Shown here in pieces: positions 16,984 through 24,172 of a DNA stretch of 32,827 nucleotides. Made by a program: the position numbers and the translations under genes. This DNA comes from JBIOUF01 sp044866695 (GTDB lineage Bacteria; Actinomycetota; Actinomycetes; Propionibacteriales; Nocardioidaceae), in NCBI GenBank assembly GCA_044866695.1, contig JBIOUF010000201.1, positions 1 to 32,827 of the forward strand, in the 5' to 3' direction. The notes beneath the pieces are model-generated. The model searched no databases and had not been told where the DNA came from. It saw only the letters and a list, made by a program, of their open reading frames with translations. Positions within the stretch are counted from its first letter, which is position 1; every line of letters begins with the position of its first letter.

Positions 16984-17112
16984 GGCTCAACCCACCAGCA
17001 CTGCCGGCTCAACCCACCAAGACTGCCGGCTCAACCCACCAACACTGCCGGCTCAACCCACCAAGACTGCCGGCTCAACCCACCAAGACTGCCGGCTCGA
17101 CCCACCGTGACA
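16984..17112 (+). repeat. 22-bp tandem repeat before the CoA-transferase gene
   Basis: Five full copies of GGCTCAACCCACCAAGACTG plus CC stand head to tail (starts 16984, 17006, 17028, 17050, 17072), followed by a degenerate sixth from 17094. Copies differ only at the AAG/CAG/AAC position. The array fills most of the 236 bases between the VOC stop and the next start. Confidence 0.9.
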
Positions 17113-17182
17113 GTGGGCTCGACGACGACCACCGGGGAGGTGCTGTTCCGCGTCGGGTCCGACGGCTGAGAGGCTTGCCGGT

Positions 17183-18364
17183 GTGACCGGGCCGCTGCAG
17201 GACGTCGTGGTCGTCGACCTGTCCCGCGCCCTGGCCGGCCCGCACGCCACGATGCTGCTGGGCGACCTCGGTGCGAAGGTGGTCAAGGTCGAGGCACCCG
17301 GTGGGGGCGACGAGTCCCGGTCCTGGGGGCCGCCGTTCGCCGGAGCGCCGGGGCACCGCGAGTCGACGTACTTCCTGGCCGCCAACCGCAACAAGGAGTC
17401 CGTCGCCCTCGACCTCGCGGCGGAGGCCGACCGCGAGCTGCTGCTGCGGCTGGTCGACCGGGCCGACGTGGTGGTGGAGAACTTCCGCAGCGGCGTGCTG
17501 GACCGGCTCGGCCTCGGCGTGGGGTCCCTGCTGAAGCGCAACCCCCGGCTGGTGGTGCTCTCGATCACCGGCTTCGGCCACGACGGACCCGAGGGCGGGC
17601 GTCCGGGCTACGACCAGATCGCGCAGGGCGAGGCGGGGCTGATGTCCCTGACCGGGTCCGGCCCGGACGACCCGCAGCGCGTCGGCACCGCCGTGGCGGA
17701 CCTGCTCGCCGGCGCGTACGGCGCGTACGGCGTGCTCGCGGCGCTCCGCGAGCGGGACCGCACCGGCGCCGGCACGGTGGTCCGCACCTCCCTGCTCGCC
17801 GCCGTGGTCGCGGCGCACGCCTTCCAGGGGACCCGGTGGACCGTCGCCGGCGAGGTGCCTCGCGCGCAGGGCAACCATCACCCCGCGATCGCGCCGTACG
17901 GGCTGTTCCGCTGTCGCGACGGCGCGGTCCAGGTCGCGGTCGCCAACGACGGCCTGTGGCGGCGGTTCTGCGCGGCGTTCGACCTGGACCCGGACGCCGA
18001 CGGGCTGGCCACGAACGCCGGCCGGCTCTCCGCGCGGGGGCGGACCACGGCGCTGGTCGAGACCACGTTCGCGTCCTGGGACGCCGAGCCGCTGCTCGCG
18101 GCCCTGGTCGATGCGGGCATCCCGGCCGGCCGGGTGCGCACGCTGGACCAGGTGTACGGCTGGGAGCAGACCGTCAGCCAGGGCCTGCTGGTCGACGTCG
18201 AGCACAGCACCCTGGGGCCGCTCACGCTGCCCGGCTCCCCGCTGCGGTTCTTCGCCGCGGACGGGACCGAGGTGACCCCCCGCGACCACTCCGCTCCTCC
18301 GGTCCTAGACCAGGACCGCCGCGCCGTCCTGGCCTGGCTGGACGGCCCGGACCGGCCGGGTTGA
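17183..18364 (+). CDS. class III CoA-transferase (CaiB/BaiF family)
   Basis: A 393-residue protein of the formyl-CoA transferase/CaiB type. The N-terminus has VVDLSRALAGPHATMLLGDLGAKVVKVE, and VVVENFRSGVLDRLG and ITGFGHDGP follow. The catalytic Asp is Asp173 in GTAVADLLAGAYGAYG. The enzyme moves CoA between two acids through an enzyme-bound acyl anhydride. The substrates cannot be read from sequence; acids in amino acid, aromatic or fatty acid breakdown are typical. The GTG start lies just after a short GAGAGG. It is distant from the carnitine-type genes (about 5 kb) and on the other strand, so I do not assign it to that pathway. Confidence 0.9.
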   Translation: MTGPLQDVVVVDLSRALAGPHATMLLGDLGAKVVKVEAPGGGDESRSWGPPFAGAPGHRESTYFLAANRNKESVALDLAAEADRELLLRLVDRADVVVENFRSGVLDRLGLGVGSLLKRNPRLVVLSITGFGHDGPEGGRPGYDQIAQGEAGLMSLTGSGPDDPQRVGTAVADLLAGAYGAYGVLAALRERDRTGAGTVVRTSLLAAVVAAHAFQGTRWTVAGEVPRAQGNHHPAIAPYGLFRCRDGAVQVAVANDGLWRRFCAAFDLDPDADGLATNAGRLSARGRTTALVETTFASWDAEPLLAALVDAGIPAGRVRTLDQVYGWEQTVSQGLLVDVEHSTLGPLTLPGSPLRFFAADGTEVTPRDHSAPPVLDQDRRAVLAWLDGPDRPG

Positions 18365-18399
18365 ACCCGGCGTCCGGCCGCTGCTGCCACACTGCGCGG

Positions 18400-19752
18400 G
18401 TGCTCCCGCGCTTCGAGGTGGTCGGCCGGCGCCGCCCGGTGGACCTGCTCGCCGCAGGCCGGTCGTCGGTGCCCGTCGAGCCTGGGGGCCGCCCGACGCC
18501 GGTCGGGGAGCCGGCGCCGTACGTCGCGGTCGTCGCCGACCTCGACCCCCGCCGCCCCGACGCGGCCCCGGTCGCGCTGGCCCTGGAGTCGGGCCGGACC
18601 CGGATGACGGCGCTGCTCGACGAGACGGTGTCCCTGCGGGTCGAGGCCGGCGGCGGGTCGGTGCGGCACCGCAGCCGCCGCCACGCGCGGCCACGCGGCC
18701 CGGTCGGGGCCCTCGGGCTGGCGCTGACCGGCACCCACCTGACCGCGCTGAGCCACGAGGCGGGCCGGTGGCACGCCCGGGCCCGGGTCGACCTGGCCGC
18801 CGAGCACGCGCTGGACAGCCGCGCAGAGGAGTGGCTGGCCGGCCTCGCCGCCGCTGTGAGCGGACCGGCCGCGACGGCACGGGCGGGCGGGTTCGGCCAG
18901 CTGGGCCTGCGCGACGTCCGGCTGGTGTCGCATGCCGACGGCGGCCCGGTGCGGGACGCCGGAGGCGGGCTGCTGCTCAGCGCGACCAGCGCCGGACCGG
19001 GCTTCTTCGACACCGCGCACACCTCCGTGTGGGCTCTCCAGCCGGCCTCGCTGGAGCTGCGGCACCGCGCGGACCTGTTCTTCCGCCGGCCCGACCGCCC
19101 AGGCGTGTACGGCGACCATGCCACGCACCTGGTCCGCCGCAACGAGCACTGGCTGGTGGCGACCAGCACCTGGGGCGACTTCCGGCCGGGCCGGGCCGAC
19201 GCGAGCGTCGCGGTCACGGTCGCCGAGACCGATGCGGACCTGACCACGGGCCGGCACCTGCTCGACACCAGACCCCTGCGCCTGCCCACCCACGGGCTTC
19301 GCTCCGTCGGGGTCTGGGACCCACATCTGGTGCGCGACGGTGGGGAGTGGCTGGTCGGCTACGTCAGCGCGACGCGGTTCTTCTCCTTCCACCCGGTGCT
19401 CGCCGCCGGACCCGACCTGGACCGGCTGGAGCTGCGGGGCGCGGCGCGGTCCCGGCGGGCCACCGAAGGCACCACGCTGGTGCGCATCGACGGCCAGTGG
19501 CGGGTGCTGGCCAGCGACGGCCGGGACAACGACCCGGGCGCTCGCGGCCGGTACCCGGTCTTCGACCTGACGCTGAGTGAGGTGGGCGTCCTGGACGCTC
19601 CGTACCCGAGCAACATCCCGTGGCCCACCGTGGTCCCAGACGGTGCCGGCTGGCTGCTGGTCACCTTCGACGGCACCCGGCACGGCGGCGGGCTGCCCGG
19701 CTACGGCACCCACGGCGACGTCGTCGTGATGCGGTCCGGACGGCAGGCGTAG
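18400..19752 (+). CDS. probable beta-propeller protein, GH43-like, function unknown
   Basis: A 450-residue protein without a signal peptide. The second half shows recurrent propeller-blade-like strands with aromatic and acidic residues: GVYGDHATHLVRRNEHWLVA, GVWDPHLVRDGGEWLVGYVS, EGTTLVRIDGQWRVLASDG and NIPWPTVVPDGAGWLLVTFD. The phrases xDPHLVxDGxxWLV and NIPWPTVVP are like those of five-bladed glycosidase-type (GH43/GH32-like) propellers. Catalytic residues cannot be assigned, so the enzyme role is only a guess. The GTG at 18400 is the first plausible start after the CoA-transferase stop, 36 bases away, but there is no good ribosome binding site. It ends before a strong hairpin. Confidence 0.65.
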   Translation: MLPRFEVVGRRRPVDLLAAGRSSVPVEPGGRPTPVGEPAPYVAVVADLDPRRPDAAPVALALESGRTRMTALLDETVSLRVEAGGGSVRHRSRRHARPRGPVGALGLALTGTHLTALSHEAGRWHARARVDLAAEHALDSRAEEWLAGLAAAVSGPAATARAGGFGQLGLRDVRLVSHADGGPVRDAGGGLLLSATSAGPGFFDTAHTSVWALQPASLELRHRADLFFRRPDRPGVYGDHATHLVRRNEHWLVATSTWGDFRPGRADASVAVTVAETDADLTTGRHLLDTRPLRLPTHGLRSVGVWDPHLVRDGGEWLVGYVSATRFFSFHPVLAAGPDLDRLELRGAARSRRATEGTTLVRIDGQWRVLASDGRDNDPGARGRYPVFDLTLSEVGVLDAPYPSNIPWPTVVPDGAGWLLVTFDGTRHGGGLPGYGTHGDVVVMRSGRQA

Positions 19753-19763
19753 CGCCGAGACGG

Positions 19764-19796
19764 CCGGTGGGCCGGGCAGGCTGCCCGACCCACCGG
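19764..19796. terminator. strong bidirectional hairpin between convergent genes
   Basis: The arms CCGGTGGGCCGGGCA and TGCCCGACCCACCGG pair at 14 of 15 positions around a 3-base loop. It sits between the converging propeller and small RTX-like genes. No T-run follows, as is common in very GC-rich genomes. Confidence 0.75.
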
Positions 19797-19829
19797 CGAG
19801 GTCACGTGGCGGAGCTCACGCGGGTGGGG

Positions 19830-20402
19830 TCACGCGGAGCCCTGGAACACCCGGTCGCGGCCGGGCCCGCCGACCAGCACGTCGCGGCCGGGGCCGCCCT
19901 CGAGCAGGTCCCGGCCGGGCCCGCCGTACAGCCGGTCGCGCCCGCCGTTGCCCTGGAGGTGGTCGTTCCCGACGCCGCCGAGGAGGGTGTCGTTGCCGCC
20001 GTTGCCCTCGATCTGGTCGTTGCCGCTCGCGCCCTGGATGCGGTCGTTGCCGGCGTTGCCTTCGAGGTCGTCGCGCTCGGAGCCGCCGTTGACCCAGTCG
20101 CGGCCGGTGCCGCCCTCGACCTCGTCACGCCCCGCGCCCGCACAGATGACGTCGTTGCCGCCCTTGCCTTCGATCTCGTCGCTGCCGCCCCGGGCCACGA
20201 TCACGTCGCGAGCGGCGGTGCCTTCGATCTCGTCCGCACCGTTGGTGCCGACGATGGTCGCGGCGAACCCGTTGCAGGTCGGCGCGGCCGCCTCCGCGGA
20301 GGTCGCCGTCGCGAGCCCGAGACCGCCCGCCGCCACCAGCGGCACCACGGCCACGGCAGCGATCCGGCGCCGAGGGGTCGAGACCTGTCGGATGGACATC
20401 AT
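19830..20402 (-). CDS. small secreted RTX-like calcium-binding repeat protein
   Basis: A 190-residue protein with a Sec signal peptide (basic MMSIRQVSTPRRR, hydrophobic core, AEA site near residue 36). It then has about 15 back-to-back Gly/Asp nonapeptides such as KGGNDVICA, GTGRDWVNG, NAGNDRIQG and GPGRDVLVG, which fill the rest of the chain. There are two cysteines (TCNGF near the mature N-terminus and VICAG). It should form one Ca2+-binding beta-roll outside the cell. GAAGGGAA lies just before the double ATG (20402 or 20399). It is a short relative of the larger repeat protein encoded 3.5 kb away on the same strand, but the repeat consensus (many Arg before Asp) differs, so it is not a recent copy. 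Confidence 0.85.
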   Translation of the reverse strand: MMSIRQVSTPRRRIAAVAVVPLVAAGGLGLATATSAEAAAPTCNGFAATIVGTNGADEIEGTAARDVIVARGGSDEIEGKGGNDVICAGAGRDEVEGGTGRDWVNGGSERDDLEGNAGNDRIQGASGNDQIEGNGGNDTLLGGVGNDHLQGNGGRDRLYGGPGRDLLEGGPGRDVLVGGPGRDRVFQGSA

Positions 20403-20740
20403 GAGTTCCCTTCTGTTCGCTTTCCGTGCTCGGTCGGGAGGGCCGTCCGCCCCGGGGGAGCGTCGTGGACCCTCGATCGGGAACCTGTCATGGACCTCCT
20501 GTGTCTGCTGATCGAGGTGCCCCGGCTCGGCACCGCACCGCGGCGCCTGGGGCCACCGGCCGTCTGCGACCGGTCGAGCCTGGGCTGGTACCCGGCTCCC
20601 TTCCGCCGGATTCGGTGGATCAGACCACCGGGCCGCCGGTCCGCCCCGGGGGTCGGCGGGCCAGCCGGCCCGGTTGTGGGGTCCCGGCAGGGATCCCGGC
20701 TCGTGATGTCGCATCTTGGCCCGCTCCGGCTCGGCGCCGG
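20403..20740. other. gene-free stretch upstream of the small RTX-like gene
   Basis: These 338 bases between the ZIP transporter stop and the RTX-like start hold no gene that I can support. An open minus-strand frame runs through but has low-complexity, Pro/Arg-rich content typical of a shadow. The region must contain the minus-strand promoter of the repeat protein; I see no clear boxes or repeat. Confidence 0.5.
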
Positions 20741-21445
20741 TCAGGCCACCACGGAGAGCGCGGCGGCGACGGCGAAGCCCAGTACGGCGGCCAGCCCGGC
20801 GCGGTCCTGCGCGCGGTCCTTGGCCTCGGGGACCATCGAGCCCACCAGCATCACCAACAGCGCGCCCGCGGCGAACCCGTCGACGAACCCTTCGAGGCCG
20901 GGCCCGGCCACCCGCGCGACGGCCCACCCTGCGACGGTGGCGACGGCGCACACGACCGCGACCGCCGACCACCCGAGCAGCACCATCCGGTGCGGCCGGC
21001 CGGCGGCCCTCATGTCGGCGGCGGAGCCGATCGCCTCGGGCAGGTTGGAGACGAAGATCGCCACCAACAGGGCGACGCTGACCCCCTCCCCCGCGGAGAT
21101 GCCGATGCCGAGGACCGCCTGCTCCGGGATGCCGTCCAGGAGGGCGCCCAAGGCGAGCGACAGGCCGGCGCCGCCGCCGGACCGGCCGCCGAGGCGCTGC
21201 ACACCCTGGTCGGCGGCGTAGTACGCGCACGCACCGGCGGCCAGACCGGTCGCGAGCGGTGCCGCGCCGCTGGCCAGGAAGCCACCCGCCGCCAGCTCGA
21301 AGGAGATGCTGGAGATCAGCGCTCCGGCTCCGAAGCCAAGGACCAGCCCCACGACCGTGTCGCTCCAGGTGCGCAGCACCCCCAGAACGGCTCCCACGAC
21401 GAGGGAGGACGCCGCCAGGGCCCCCCATCCCAGGGCAGCCGTCAC
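20741..21445 (-). CDS. ZIP-family metal transporter
   Basis: A 234-residue membrane protein with seven to eight hydrophobic segments. The family's metal-path helices are seen as LALGALLDGIPEQAVLG and AIFVSNLPEAIGSAADM, with the usual Pro-Glu pairs. The His that often precedes xxPE in TM4 is replaced by Asp (DGIPEQ), so metal choice may differ from zinc. It should move a divalent metal such as zinc, iron or manganese into the cytoplasm. The GTG start overlaps the CinA-like stop by four bases (GTGA), so the two genes are coupled. No metal-responsive regulator is nearby. Confidence 0.85.
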   Translation of the reverse strand: MTAALGWGALAASSLVVGAVLGVLRTWSDTVVGLVLGFGAGALISSISFELAAGGFLASGAAPLATGLAAGACAYYAADQGVQRLGGRSGGGAGLSLALGALLDGIPEQAVLGIGISAGEGVSVALLVAIFVSNLPEAIGSAADMRAAGRPHRMVLLGWSAVAVVCAVATVAGWAVARVAGPGLEGFVDGFAAGALLVMLVGSMVPEAKDRAQDRAGLAAVLGFAVAAALSVVA

Positions 21446-21939
21446 GGCCGGTCGTCGCCTCCGGTCGCGACCGGCGCCCGGAACGCGATCGCGGACTCCA
21501 GCAGCCGCAGGCAGGCACCGACCGCCTGGTCCACCACGTCGGCCGGCTCGCCGTCGAGCTGGAGCCGGTGGCTCTCCACGTGGCCGAGCACCGAGGTCGC
21601 GACGAAGACGGTGCCGGGCGGCTCCCCCTCCTCGGGACCCGGTCCGCCCACCCCCGTGGCGGAGACCACGGCGTCGGCGCCCAGCAGGCCCGCGGTCGCC
21701 TGCGCCATCTGCCGCGCGCACGCGTCGGTGACGACCCGGTCGCTGTCCAGCCCGAGCAGGTCCTGCTTGACCTGCGTGGAGTAGGCGACGACGCCGCCGC
21801 GGAACCAGGTCGTGGTCTCCGGCGCCGCACCCAACGTGGCCGCCAGGTTCCCGCAGGTCAGGGACTCCGCCACCCCGACCTGCAGGCCACGGGCCCTCGC
21901 GAGCGCAGCGACGCGCGCGGCGCGGTCCTCGTCAGCCAC
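21442..21939 (-). CDS. CinA C-terminal-domain (nicotinamide-nucleotide amidase) protein
   Basis: A 165-residue protein consisting only of the CinA C-terminal domain, without the N-terminal MoaB-like domain. The family signature is clear: VGVAESLTCGNLAATLG, FRGGVVAYSTQVKQDLLG, and SATGVGGPGPEEGEPPGTVFVA. Family members such as PncC deamidate nicotinamide mononucleotide for NAD recycling. The GTG at 21939 is chosen because GGAGAGG lies six bases upstream; an ATG 13 codons earlier would lack such a site. It is coupled to the ZIP transporter gene by a four-base overlap. It starts 43 bases after the UdgX gene on the same strand and may be in its transcript. Confidence 0.9.
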   Translation of the reverse strand: MADEDRAARVAALARARGLQVGVAESLTCGNLAATLGAAPETTTWFRGGVVAYSTQVKQDLLGLDSDRVVTDACARQMAQATAGLLGADAVVSATGVGGPGPEEGEPPGTVFVATSVLGHVESHRLQLDGEPADVVDQAVGACLRLLESAIAFRAPVATGGDDRP

Positions 21940-21981
21940 GTTCGACCTCTCCTCTCCTCCCGGCTGGGCAGAAGCCACAAG

Positions 21982-22641
21982 TCAACCCCCATTGGCGAGC
22001 GCCTCGGCGGCCACCCGGAGATCGGCCACGAGCGCAACCAGGTCCTCCTCGCGCCGCCGCGACCGCAGCACGGCCGACGGGTGGACCGTCGGCACCACCC
22101 AGCCGGGCGGCGCGGCCAGCTGGTGCGCCGGCGGCCAGCTCCGGCGGCGGCCGCGCAGCTCGGTGACGCGGAAGGCCGGGCCGAGGACGGCCTGGCCGGC
22201 CGTCGCGCCGAGGGTGACCACGCCGACCGGGCGTACGACGTCCAGCTCGGCGAGCAGCCACGGCTCGCAGGCCGCCACGTGGACCCGGCTCGGCGACTTG
22301 TGGATGCGCTGCCTCCCCCGGGTCCCGGAGAACCGGAAGTGCTTCACCGCGTTGGTGACGTACACCTCGCCGCGGTCGATCCCCGCGGTCTCCAGCGCGC
22401 GGTCGAGCAGCTCCCCGGCCGGGCCGACGAACGGCTCCCCGGCCCGGTCCTCGCGGTCTCCCGGCTGCTCCCCGACCAGCATCAGCGCCGCGTCCGCCGG
22501 ACCGTCGCCGAGGACGGCCTGGGTGGCGTCGACGTAGAGCTCGCAACCGCGACAGTCCTGCACCGCCGTGCGCAGGCTGGCCAGCGAAGGCCGCTGCGGG
22601 ACCCAGGCCCGGGCGCCTGGCCGCGGTGGCCGCGCGGTCAC
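21982..22641 (-). CDS. udgX: UdgX-type uracil-DNA glycosylase
   Basis: A 219-residue member of the family 4/5-like uracil-DNA glycosylases. The motif GEQPGDREDRAGEPFVGPAG (residues 57-76) is the UdgX version of motif A, and TVHPSAVL is motif B. The extra loop GRQRIHKSPS holds His114, the residue which in mycobacterial UdgX forms a covalent bond with the abasic sugar after uracil removal. Iron-sulfur cysteines Cys30, Cys33 and Cys125 are visible; I see no fourth Cys. It probably protects the genome from uracil or flags damage. The GTG at 22641 has no Shine-Dalgarno and may be leaderless. The assignment to UdgX is by the loop and motif A and is fairly sure. Confidence 0.9.
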   Translation of the reverse strand: MTARPPRPGARAWVPQRPSLASLRTAVQDCRGCELYVDATQAVLGDGPADAALMLVGEQPGDREDRAGEPFVGPAGELLDRALETAGIDRGEVYVTNAVKHFRFSGTRGRQRIHKSPSRVHVAACEPWLLAELDVVRPVGVVTLGATAGQAVLGPAFRVTELRGRRRSWPPAHQLAAPPGWVVPTVHPSAVLRSRRREEDLVALVADLRVAAEALANGG

Positions 22642-22703
22642 GGCGCCGTACGGCGGAGACGGGTCACCCTCGACGCGTTCCCGTCGCCACGACCCGGGAA
22701 ACG

Positions 22704-22717
22704 CCCGAGGTCTCGGG
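22704..22717. terminator. possible hairpin after the carnitine-type operon
   Basis: CCCGAG-GT-CTCGGG is a perfect short palindrome about 70 bases beyond the thioesterase stop on the minus strand and before the UdgX start. It could end the upstream transcript, but the stem is short and no T-run follows. Confidence 0.35.
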
Positions 22718-22787
22718 TGCCGCTCGCACCTGGCCACCACCATCGGCGCGCCGGCTCGGCGCGACCACGGACACTGGCTCACCCGGA

Positions 22788-23225
22788 TCACAGGCCGATC
22801 CGGCGCCCCGCGTGCTCCGGTGGGGGCACGAGGAGGGCGGCGGCCCCCGACGCGACCTGCGGCGGCAGCTGCGTGGACCGGCCCAGCCGGGTGTCGACGT
22901 GGACCCCGAGCACCTCCTCGGTGGCGCGCAGCCGCCCGGCTGCCCACATCTCGTGCCAGAGCCACAGCTTCTTGGCCGCGCAGCCGATGACCGACGAGCG
23001 CACCTCGAGGTCGGCACCGGCGGAGACCTCGGCCAGGTAGCGGATGTGCGCCTCCACGGTGTACAGCGAGCCACCCGTGCGCGACCGGTACTCCGGTCCC
23101 AGGCCGACCGCGTCCATCACCGCGTCGGTGGCGTGGCCGAACACCAGCACGTAGTAGGGCTCCGAGACGTGCCCGTTGTAGTCGATCCACGCGTCTTGGA
23201 CCGGCTCCCGCCAGGTGAGGGTCAT
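22788..23225 (-). CDS. hotdog thioesterase, probable betainyl-CoA thioesterase
   Basis: A 145-residue single hotdog-fold protein. The N-terminal motif DAWIDYNGHVSEPYYVLVF contains Asp15 and the YNGH turn, as in 4-hydroxybenzoyl-CoA-type thioesterases. In carnitine degradation such an enzyme (CdhB in Pseudomonas) splits betainyl-CoA into glycine betaine and CoA. The assignment rests on its position directly after an L-carnitine dehydrogenase-like gene, whose stop overlaps its ATG by four bases (ATGA), and a BKACE gene before that. The fold is sure; the substrate is inferred from the neighbours. In some bacteria this enzyme is fused to carnitine dehydrogenase; here they are separate genes. Confidence 0.85.
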   Translation of the reverse strand: MTLTWREPVQDAWIDYNGHVSEPYYVLVFGHATDAVMDAVGLGPEYRSRTGGSLYTVEAHIRYLAEVSAGADLEVRSSVIGCAAKKLWLWHEMWAAGRLRATEEVLGVHVDTRLGRSTQLPPQVASGAAALLVPPPEHAGRRIGL

Positions 23226-24172
23226 ACCCTGCCCAGGGCGCGCAGGATCGCGATGACGCCGCGGTCGCGCTCGGCGACGAGGGCGTCGATCGTGCGTCCG
23301 GCCGACTCGCGCTCGCAGCCGGCGACCACCTCGTCTCGCAGGGCCGGGGTGAGCTCGGCGGCGACCAGGCGGGTCCACGGCGACCGCAACGACGGGCCGA
23401 AGTGGTCCAGCATGTGCGCCATCCCGCCCTGCCCGCCGGCCAGGTGGAAGGTCAGCATCGGGCCGTGCACGGGCCAGCGCAGCCCGGGGCCGTGGGTGAT
23501 GGACAGGTCGATCTGCTCCACGGTCGCCTCCCCCGCCGCCACCATGTGCAGCGCCTCGCGCCACAGCGCCTCCTGCAGCCGGTTCGCGATGAACCCCGGC
23601 ACCTCGCGGTCCATCGTGATCACCGACTTGCCGGCCTGCCGATAGAAGTCCGACGCCCACGCCACCACCTCCGGGGAGGTCGCCTTCCCGCCGACCACCT
23701 CCACGAGCGGGATCAGGTACGGCGGGTTGAACGGATGGCCGACCACCGTCCGCTCCGGACGGGCACACGCGGCCTGCAGCTCGGTCGCGCCGAACCCCGA
23801 CGTGGAGGAGGCCACCACCACCTCGGGTGGGGCGGCCGCGTCGATGTCGGCGAGCAGCTGCTGCTTCAGCTCGAGGATCTCCGGGGCGCTCTCCTGCACG
23901 AAGTCCGCCGGTCCGACCGCGTCTGCCAGGTCCGCGCCCATCGTCAGGCGGTCTGGCCTGGCCCCGTGGGCGAGCCCCAGCTCGGCCAGCGCCGGCCACG
24001 CGGCCTCGACCAGGTGCCGCAGCCGGGGTTCGGCGTCGGCGGCGGGGTCCCAGGCGCGCACGTGGTACCCGCGGGCCAGGAAGTACGCCGCCCAGCCTCC
24101 GCCGATCACGCCCGCGCCGACGCAGGCGACGGTGCGCACCTGCTCCGGCAGCAGCCGGGCGGGGTCAGCCAC
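23222..24172 (-). CDS. probable L-carnitine dehydrogenase
   Basis: A 316-residue member of the 3-hydroxyacyl-CoA dehydrogenase family. The N-terminal Rossmann fold has VACVGAGVIGGGWAAYFLARG with the GxGxxG turn at residues 19-24. Later blocks are VQESAPEILELKQQL, SSTSGF, GHPFNPPYLIPLVEVV and PGFIANRLQEALWREALHMV. L-carnitine dehydrogenases oxidise L-carnitine to 3-dehydrocarnitine with NAD+, and carry this variant of the family pattern. The gene lies between a BKACE and a thioesterase, exactly the set needed for carnitine to glycine betaine. The GTG start overlaps the BKACE stop by eight bases (GTGGCTGA). A 3-hydroxybutyryl-CoA dehydrogenase role is the alternative. Confidence 0.85.
   Translation of the reverse strand: MADPARLLPEQVRTVACVGAGVIGGGWAAYFLARGYHVRAWDPAADAEPRLRHLVEAAWPALAELGLAHGARPDRLTMGADLADAVGPADFVQESAPEILELKQQLLADIDAAAPPEVVVASSTSGFGATELQAACARPERTVVGHPFNPPYLIPLVEVVGGKATSPEVVAWASDFYRQAGKSVITMDREVPGFIANRLQEALWREALHMVAAGEATVEQIDLSITHGPGLRWPVHGPMLTFHLAGGQGGMAHMLDHFGPSLRSPWTRLVAAELTPALRDEVVAGCERESAGRTIDALVAERDRGVIAILRALGRV

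Noticed and set aside
16984..17112. 22-bp repeats considered as plasmid iterons with an origin.
   Set aside because: No Rep protein gene or AT-rich region is near; the surroundings are chromosomal metabolic genes.
17183..18364. CaiB-like gene considered as carnitine CoA-transferase of the locus at 22788-26242.
   Set aside because: It is 5 kb away on the opposite strand, and the BKACE route does not need carnitinyl-CoA. The family is too broad for that call.
17878..19713. Long minus-strand open frame opposite the CoA-transferase and propeller genes.
   Set aside because: Composition is typical of a shadow frame, no domain is seen, and the plus strand genes are convincing.
19830..21830. Upstream extension of the small RTX-like frame through 20403-21830.
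   Set aside because: The signal peptide and ribosome binding site place the start at 20402; the upstream part is antisense or out of frame to the ZIP and CinA-like genes.
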